Below, in pieces: positions 22,968 through 26,902 of a stretch of DNA of 26,902 bases. The stretch is taken from positions 1 to 26,902 of the forward strand of contig JBBAOE010000034.1 in assembly GCA_040401595.1 (NCBI GenBank). The letters are read 5' to 3'. The stretch's first letter is position 1. Each line of letters opens with the position of its first letter. The notes beneath the pieces were generated by a model. That model was not told the DNA's origin, made no database searches, and saw only the letters and a program-made list of their open reading frames with translations. Source of the DNA: RFPW01 sp040401595. GTDB taxonomy: Bacteria > Pseudomonadota > Gammaproteobacteria > Burkholderiales > Burkholderiaceae_E. The translations under genes and the position numbers were made by a program.

Positions 22968-24017
22968 ATGAACCATGACCAGACCACGTCCCTGAACCAT
23001 CCGTCCGATCCCGCGCCGCATGGCCAACATCGGCTGCGGAGAACGTTGTTGCGCGGGTTCGCTGCCGCTGCCACCACCGGCGGCCTGTTGCTTGGGCTTG
23101 CCGGCATCGCGCACGCCGAGACCAAACTGAAATTTGCCCACGTTTATGAGGTGAGCGAGCCCTATCACACCGCTGCGGTATGGGCAGCCGGTGAAATCGC
23201 CAAACGGACCAATAACCGATACAGCATGGATGTTTTTGCTGCATCCCAACTCGGTAAAGAGACCGACATCAATCAGGGACTTACGCTGGGTACGGTTGAC
23301 CTCATCTATACCGGCCAGCTGTTTGCGGGCCGCTCTTATGGCCCGATCGCCATTGGTGGAGCGCCGTACATGTTTCGCGACTTCGACCACTGGAAGAAAT
23401 TCGCGACCAGCCCGCTTTTTCAGGAACTGAGCGAAGGGTATCGTCAGAAAACCACGCACAAGGTCGTCGCGATGACCTACTACGGTGAACGTCATGTCAC
23501 GTCGAACCGACCGATTGCAAAGCCCGAGGATATGAAGGGTCTGAAGATTCGGGTACCCGACGCTCCGCTCTACACCATGTTCCCGCGCGCAGTCGGTGCC
23601 AACCCAACCCCAATCGCATTTGCCGAGGTCTACCTGGCGCTTCAGAACGGCACCGTTGATGCGCAAGAAAACCCGCTACCCACCATTGATGCAAAAAAGT
23701 TTTATGAAGTTCAAAAACAGATCGTTCTAACAGGGCACATCACCGATGCCCTGTTGACCATCATCTCGGGCAATCTCTGGAACAAACTCACCGACGCCGA
23801 CAAGCAGATTTTTGAGGCCGTGCTACGCGAGGCCTCGGCCAGAGCGACGGCAGAGATTGTCGACAGCGAAAAGAAAATGGCTGGCGAAATGGAGAAGCGC
23901 GGTAAGGCGGTGGTTCGGGTCGACCGCAAGCCGTTCCGCGAGGCGACCGTCAAACTGCACAACGGACCAGACGCCACCTGGACCAAAGAGCAGTACGATC
24001 GTCTTCAGGCGCTTTAA
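22968..24017 (+). CDS. TRAP transporter substrate-binding protein (DctP type)
   Basis: The periplasmic receptor of the TRAP importer, 349 residues from the ATG at 22968, which has GAGGAGA eight bases upstream. A Sec signal peptide with a basic start (HRLRRTLLRG) and hydrophobic Ala/Gly/Leu core ends in AHA at residue 50. The mature protein shows DctP hallmarks: KLKFAHVYEVSEPYHTAA, FAASQLGKETD, and GLKIRVPDAPLY with Arg195, the residue that normally clamps the ligand's carboxylate. EVYLALQNGTVDAQENP follows. This means the ligand is an acid. It is the last gene of the rightward module B operon and ends against a stem-loop shared with the convergent regA. Confidence 0.93.
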   Translation: MNHDQTTSLNHPSDPAPHGQHRLRRTLLRGFAAAATTGGLLLGLAGIAHAETKLKFAHVYEVSEPYHTAAVWAAGEIAKRTNNRYSMDVFAASQLGKETDINQGLTLGTVDLIYTGQLFAGRSYGPIAIGGAPYMFRDFDHWKKFATSPLFQELSEGYRQKTTHKVVAMTYYGERHVTSNRPIAKPEDMKGLKIRVPDAPLYTMFPRAVGANPTPIAFAEVYLALQNGTVDAQENPLPTIDAKKFYEVQKQIVLTGHITDALLTIISGNLWNKLTDADKQIFEAVLREASARATAEIVDSEKKMAGEMEKRGKAVVRVDRKPFREATVKLHNGPDATWTKEQYDRLQAL

Positions 24018-24035
24018 TCCCGCGGCAAGCGCCGT

Positions 24036-24066
24036 CTCACCTGCCTGAACACCTCAGGCAGGTGAG
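24036..24066. terminator. 13-bp perfect stem-loop between convergent operons
   Basis: CTCACCTGCCTGA (24036-24048) and TCAGGCAGGTGAG (24054-24066) pair perfectly around a 5-base loop. The right arm begins with the regA stop codon. There is no T run on either side, so it is not a textbook factor-independent terminator, but its place between the TRAP receptor gene and regA suggests a two-way terminator or an mRNA 3' end stabiliser. Confidence 0.6.
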
Positions 24067-24665
24067 GCTCGCTCAGCGACGGGGCGTTTGGCGAGAATGC
24101 GCTGCAGCGTGCGTCGATGCATGCCCAGTGCTCGGGCCGTCGCTGAGATATTGTTGTCCTGCTCAGCCAACACGCGCTGGATGTGTTCCCACTTCAGTCG
24201 ATCCGGGTTGAGCGGGCGCTCCTGAATTTCAGGCCCCTCGCCATCGCCGACCAGTCCCATCACGCGCAGGACGTCGTCGGCCGCTGCGGGCTTGGGCAAA
24301 TAGTTTTCTGCGCCGCGCTTGACGGCCTCGACTGCGGTGGCGATGCTAGCGTAGCCAGTCAGCATCAGAATGCGCAAGGCGGGACTGAGGGCTTTCAGGA
24401 TCGGAATGAGGTTCAGGCCGCTCTCATTTTCGAGTTTCAAGTCGACTACTGCGATATCAAACCCGGCTGCGCGGATCAATGCCTGCGCCTGCGCCCCATC
24501 GGCTGCCACTTCGGCAGTGTGGCCGCGACGCATGAGCGAACGGGCCATGACGGAGGCAAAAATTTCGTCATCGTCGACCAGCAGAAATCGCTGACCATTC
24601 ACCGAGGGATCGGCTGAAACCCCGGTGGCCTGTGGTGAAGTCAGCGGTGCGGGAAATTTAGTCAT
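24054..24665 (-). CDS. regA: Redox response regulator, RegA/ActR/PrrA family
   Basis: A 203-residue response regulator. The receiver domain has the acidic triad at 31-33 (DDDE), phospho-acceptor Asp75 (VVDLKLENESG), Thr103 and Lys125. A linker leads to a Fis-type helix-turn-helix at about 160-193, where NISATARALGMHRRTLQRILAKR is nearly the invariant RegA DNA-binding helix. The ~25 extra N-terminal residues are atypical. It lies 18 bases after the sensor gene regB in the same operon. The system controls respiration, carbon and nitrogen metabolism in response to redox state. A direct link with the sugar-acid modules is not shown. Confidence 0.92.
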   Translation of the reverse strand: MTKFPAPLTSPQATGVSADPSVNGQRFLLVDDDEIFASVMARSLMRRGHTAEVAADGAQAQALIRAAGFDIAVVDLKLENESGLNLIPILKALSPALRILMLTGYASIATAVEAVKRGAENYLPKPAAADDVLRVMGLVGDGEGPEIQERPLNPDRLKWEHIQRVLAEQDNNISATARALGMHRRTLQRILAKRPVAERASPA

Positions 24666-24683
24666 GAGTTCAATCGTGGCGTA

Positions 24684-25961
24684 TCAGGCCATGCTCCCGG
24701 TCCGGTCATCAATGGCGTGGAGAACAAAAGGTAGTTCCAGACTCGCAATCGTACCGGGACCTTCAGCTTCGCGCAGAGAGAGCGCACCATCGAAGCGCTC
24801 CGCTGTCATATGGCCGAGCGCAAGTCCGAGCCCGAGCCCTTGCGGTTTGCTTGAAAATCCATAGGCGGCGGCCAATTCCCGATGGGCAGGGGAAAGACCG
24901 GGCCCAAAGTCCCTGACCCGGAAATGGGCTCCCCGGCCACCCGGCCCCCAGTCAAGTTCAACGCGTCGGGCTCCTGATTGGCGTGAAGCATCGGCCGCAT
25001 TGTTCAACAATCCCACCAGCAAATGCACCACGCTGCGATCGACCAGTACGGCGCCAGCGTCCAGACCAACGCCACGAACGGCCAGTTCCACTTCCGGATG
25101 CAGCAGACGAAATTGTTTGACTGCAGCGTCGACCACCTGAGCCGTCGGCTGTGGTCTTGCAACCGCGTCGGCGCGCGAAAGCTCGACCATCTCGCGGATG
25201 TAGTCGCGGCATAACGCCATCTGCGATTGCATGAGGCGCAGATCAGCGCCCAGTTCGGGATCAGTATCGAAGTCCCGGCGCAGATCCGCCAGCAAGTTCG
25301 CCACCGTACTGAGCGGAGTGTTCAGCTCGTGGGCAACGCTCGCCGCCTGACTGGCGAGGGCAACAACCGATTCATTTCGAATCGAGCGCTCACGCATGCG
25401 TTGCAGCAATTCCGCCTGCTGACGACTGCGGGTGGCCAACTGCACCAGCAGGACCGACAGCAGCGCCAGACACAAGGCGAACGAAGACCAGACCGCCAGC
25501 CGATATCCCGATGAATCAATATCCATCAGTTCCGGGGGCAAAGGCCGATGAAAGAGGACCGCCGAACTGGCACCGCCGAGCGTGACCAGCACCGCGCCAA
25601 TGACCCATTTCAGTGGCAAGGCCACAGCAGCCAGCGCAGCTGGTACCAGGTGCAGGGCGAAAAAAGGGTTGGACGGTCCCCCGGTGAGGGCCAACAGCGT
25701 TGTCAACACGCCGACATCGATGATCAGATTGAACAGCACCTCAGCCGGCTTGGCCGGCCCGGGATAACGCTGCAGCCGAATATGCAGGCCGATGTTGAAC
25801 GCGGCCAGAAGCATTGGACCCAGCAGCAGAGCCCCCACAGGAATCGAGAGATCGAGCAGCAATGCGCCGCCCAGAATCGCAAGGGACTGGCCGCAGACCG
25901 CCAGCCATCGCAGGATCGCAAGCTGCTGCAGCGCCTCACGGGCGGTCGGCGATCCAAACAT
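24684..25961 (-). CDS. regB: Redox-sensing histidine kinase, RegB/PrrB/RoxS family
   Basis: A 425-residue inner-membrane sensor kinase. About six membrane helices lie within residues 15-175. The quinone-binding heptad GGPSNPF is at 94-100 between helices. The H-box AHELNTPLSTV places the phosphorylated His at 211. Cys251, in ALCRDYI, matches the redox-active Cys of the RegB family. The ATPase domain shows NNAADAS (N box), DFGPGLS and GLGLGLAL. Both the quinone site and the redox Cys are therefore intact, implying sensing of the ubiquinone pool and oxidation state. Its ATG overlaps by one base the stop of the preceding envelope-protein gene, so the two are translationally coupled. Confidence 0.92.
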   Translation of the reverse strand: MFGSPTAREALQQLAILRWLAVCGQSLAILGGALLLDLSIPVGALLLGPMLLAAFNIGLHIRLQRYPGPAKPAEVLFNLIIDVGVLTTLLALTGGPSNPFFALHLVPAALAAVALPLKWVIGAVLVTLGGASSAVLFHRPLPPELMDIDSSGYRLAVWSSFALCLALLSVLLVQLATRSRQQAELLQRMRERSIRNESVVALASQAASVAHELNTPLSTVANLLADLRRDFDTDPELGADLRLMQSQMALCRDYIREMVELSRADAVARPQPTAQVVDAAVKQFRLLHPEVELAVRGVGLDAGAVLVDRSVVHLLVGLLNNAADASRQSGARRVELDWGPGGRGAHFRVRDFGPGLSPAHRELAAAYGFSSKPQGLGLGLALGHMTAERFDGALSLREAEGPGTIASLELPFVLHAIDDRTGSMA

Positions 25962-26407
25962 CAGAATCGGCTCCCGATCGACAGACGGATGGCATCACTG
26001 GGCCCAAAGTTCTGACGCTGATCCCAGGCGAGGCGGGTAAACCAACGTTGCTCGTCATAACCCAGCGACACGCCACCCGACCGAATCCTCTGTGGCGCAC
26101 CCTGGAAGTCTTCGCCCAAGCCGCGCTTCGCCAGGAGGTCCAGCGTAAAACGGGCTCCACCCGCGAGCGGCCAGCGACCCACCAGATGCAGATGCCGCTG
26201 ACCCGTGCTCATTCGATCATCGGCAACCAATAACGCGTAGTAGGTTGTTCCGTCCGGATCCCGGTGCCCGGCGTTGAGCTTCCATGGACCTGCGCTGGAC
26301 TCGCGAGCTTCTTGCGCTGCGGAGTCGTCCGGACGATTGGGATCATCGAAACCAACAACCGGTGCGCTGACCCAAAGCAAGCCAGGCAAAAAACTCTTTC
26401 GCATCAT
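25961..26407 (-). CDS. Hypothetical envelope protein coupled to regB
   Basis: I do not recognise the family. From the ATG at 26407 the protein has about 148 residues and starts MMRKSFLPGLLWVSAPVVG, a plausible short signal peptide. The frame remains open to 26476 with other starts (26431), so the exact start is uncertain. The rest alternates polar and hydrophobic residues (LHLVGRWPLAGGARFTLDLLAK, WFTRLAWDQRQNF) and ends RLSIGSRF. A C-terminal Phe after a beta-strand-like segment is the usual signature of outer-membrane beta-barrels. It is short for a barrel, perhaps an eight-strand or periplasmic beta protein. It is the first gene of the regBA operon, with a one-base overlap. Confidence 0.6.
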   Translation of the reverse strand: MMRKSFLPGLLWVSAPVVGFDDPNRPDDSAAQEARESSAGPWKLNAGHRDPDGTTYYALLVADDRMSTGQRHLHLVGRWPLAGGARFTLDLLAKRGLGEDFQGAPQRIRSGGVSLGYDEQRWFTRLAWDQRQNFGPSDAIRLSIGSRF

Positions 26408-26518
26408 GAACGGGACTGTACGTGGATTCATGACCTGCCATTTCGAAAATTTCCGACCAACGGGGCCGAGCCTCACGGGGCCGGCAGATTACCGCTGGCC
26501 CTGCTGGCGCCGAGGGCG

Positions 26519-26524
26519 TAGAAT
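26519..26524 (+). promoter_or_regulatory. Probable -10 box of the tmRNA gene
   Basis: TAGAAT sits 11 bases before the mature tmRNA 5' end and matches the sigma-70 -10 box at five of six positions. The -35 at 17-18 bases upstream is poor (CTGGCC-like). If this is the promoter, the transcript starts close to the mature 5' end, so little 5' processing is needed. Confidence 0.4.
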
Positions 26525-26535
26525 CAAGGTTCTCT

Positions 26536-26902
26536 GGGGCCGACCTGGTTTCGACGGGGGTAGCGAAGCGGCGCGGGGCATGCCGAGGACCAGTGACCTC
26601 GTAAATCCATCTGGAACACTTTAAACGCAAACGACGAACGTTTCGCACTCGCGGCCTAATACCCGCGAGCGCTACACGGGCCTGTTGGTCGGCCCGGGTT
26701 CGCAAGAACCAGTAGCGTAACTTCAGACCAAATCGTACCCACCCGGGTCGCTTGGGTGGGAACTAAAAAATAGGCGACTGGTTTCCCGAGGAGCCTGCGC
26801 GTCGGCGCTTCGGGAGGCGAGACTCAAATTGGCAGCGCTAAGCATGTAGAACCGTCCGTAGAGGACTTTCGGACGCGGGTTCGATTCCCGCCGGCTCCAC
26901 CA
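26536..26902 (+). ncRNA. ssrA: tmRNA (ssrA) with tag ANDERFALAA
   Basis: The 5' end GGGGCCG pairs with CGGCTCC just before the encoded CCA at the last bases of the window, forming the tRNA-like acceptor stem. The conserved 5' block GACCTGGTTTCGACGGGGGT and the 3' GGGTTCGATTCCCGCC T-arm are both present. The resume codon GCA lies at 26627-26629 and the tag frame reads A-NDERFALAA, ending at TAA (26657-26659). Pseudoknot-forming GC-rich stretches follow, for example CCCACCCGGGTCGCTTGGGTGGG. The molecule rescues stalled ribosomes and tags the broken product for proteolysis through the ALAA end. The tag is of the betaproteobacterial type. The gene appears complete, ending exactly at the window edge. 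Confidence 0.97.
26627..26659 (+). other. tmRNA tag-peptide reading frame
   Basis: The frame begins at GCA (resume Ala) and continues Asn-Asp-Glu-Arg-Phe-Ala-Leu-Ala-Ala before TAA. The LAA end is the degron for ClpXP-type proteases. Confidence 0.95.

Overview
The window looks like a chromosomal segment of a high-GC proteobacterium, most likely a betaproteobacterium. The evidence is the tmRNA at the right edge, whose tag reads ANDERFALAA (a betaproteobacterial-type tag), a Burkholderiales-like glutaryl-CoA dehydrogenase, and a RegB/RegA redox two-component pair. I saw no phage, IS, CRISPR or conjugation genes. The placement rests on recognition of sequence, not on a search.

Layout. (1) <1-1282, minus: a partial protein with a J-domain-like N-terminus and a Glu-Pro repeat running off the left edge. 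(2) 1499-10865, sugar-acid module A: an Ldh_2-type dehydrogenase and an SDR on the minus strand, divergent from an L-arabinonate-dehydratase-like IlvD/Edd enzyme, a D-2-hydroxyacid dehydrogenase and a complete sugar ABC importer (ATPase, Tat-exported binding protein, two permeases). (3) 10885-14051, minus: a membrane acyltransferase, an unknown helical protein and gcdH. (4) 14187-24017, sugar-acid module B: D-2-hydroxyacid dehydrogenase, Ldh_2 enzyme, FAH-fold diketo-acid hydrolase and SDR on the minus strand, divergent from a FadR-type GntR regulator, TRAP permeases, a UxaA/GarD-type dehydratase and a TRAP binding protein. (5) 24054-26407, minus: an envelope protein, RegB and RegA. (6) 26536-26902: tmRNA (ssrA).

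How the genes may work together. Each module has its own transporter, its own dehydratase from an unrelated superfamily, an SDR, an Ldh_2 dehydrogenase and a D-2-hydroxyacid dehydrogenase. Module B also has the SDR plus FAH-hydrolase pair known from non-phosphorylative L-fucose/L-rhamnose breakdown, in which a 2-keto-3-deoxy acid is oxidised to a 2,4-diketo acid and cleaved to pyruvate and a hydroxy acid. Module A has no cleavage enzyme and no regulator. The divergent promoter regions of both modules carry nearly the same 17-bp palindrome (3516-3532 and 18301-18317), each followed by TTGACC. I infer that the single FadR-type regulator in module B controls both, making them one split regulon for related aldonates or deoxy-aldonates. 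The true substrates cannot be read from sequence.

Assembly note: positions 15255-15354 are 100 Ns flanked by identical 55-base copies. This looks like unmerged overlapping contig ends, so the apparent gap and duplication are probably not real biology.
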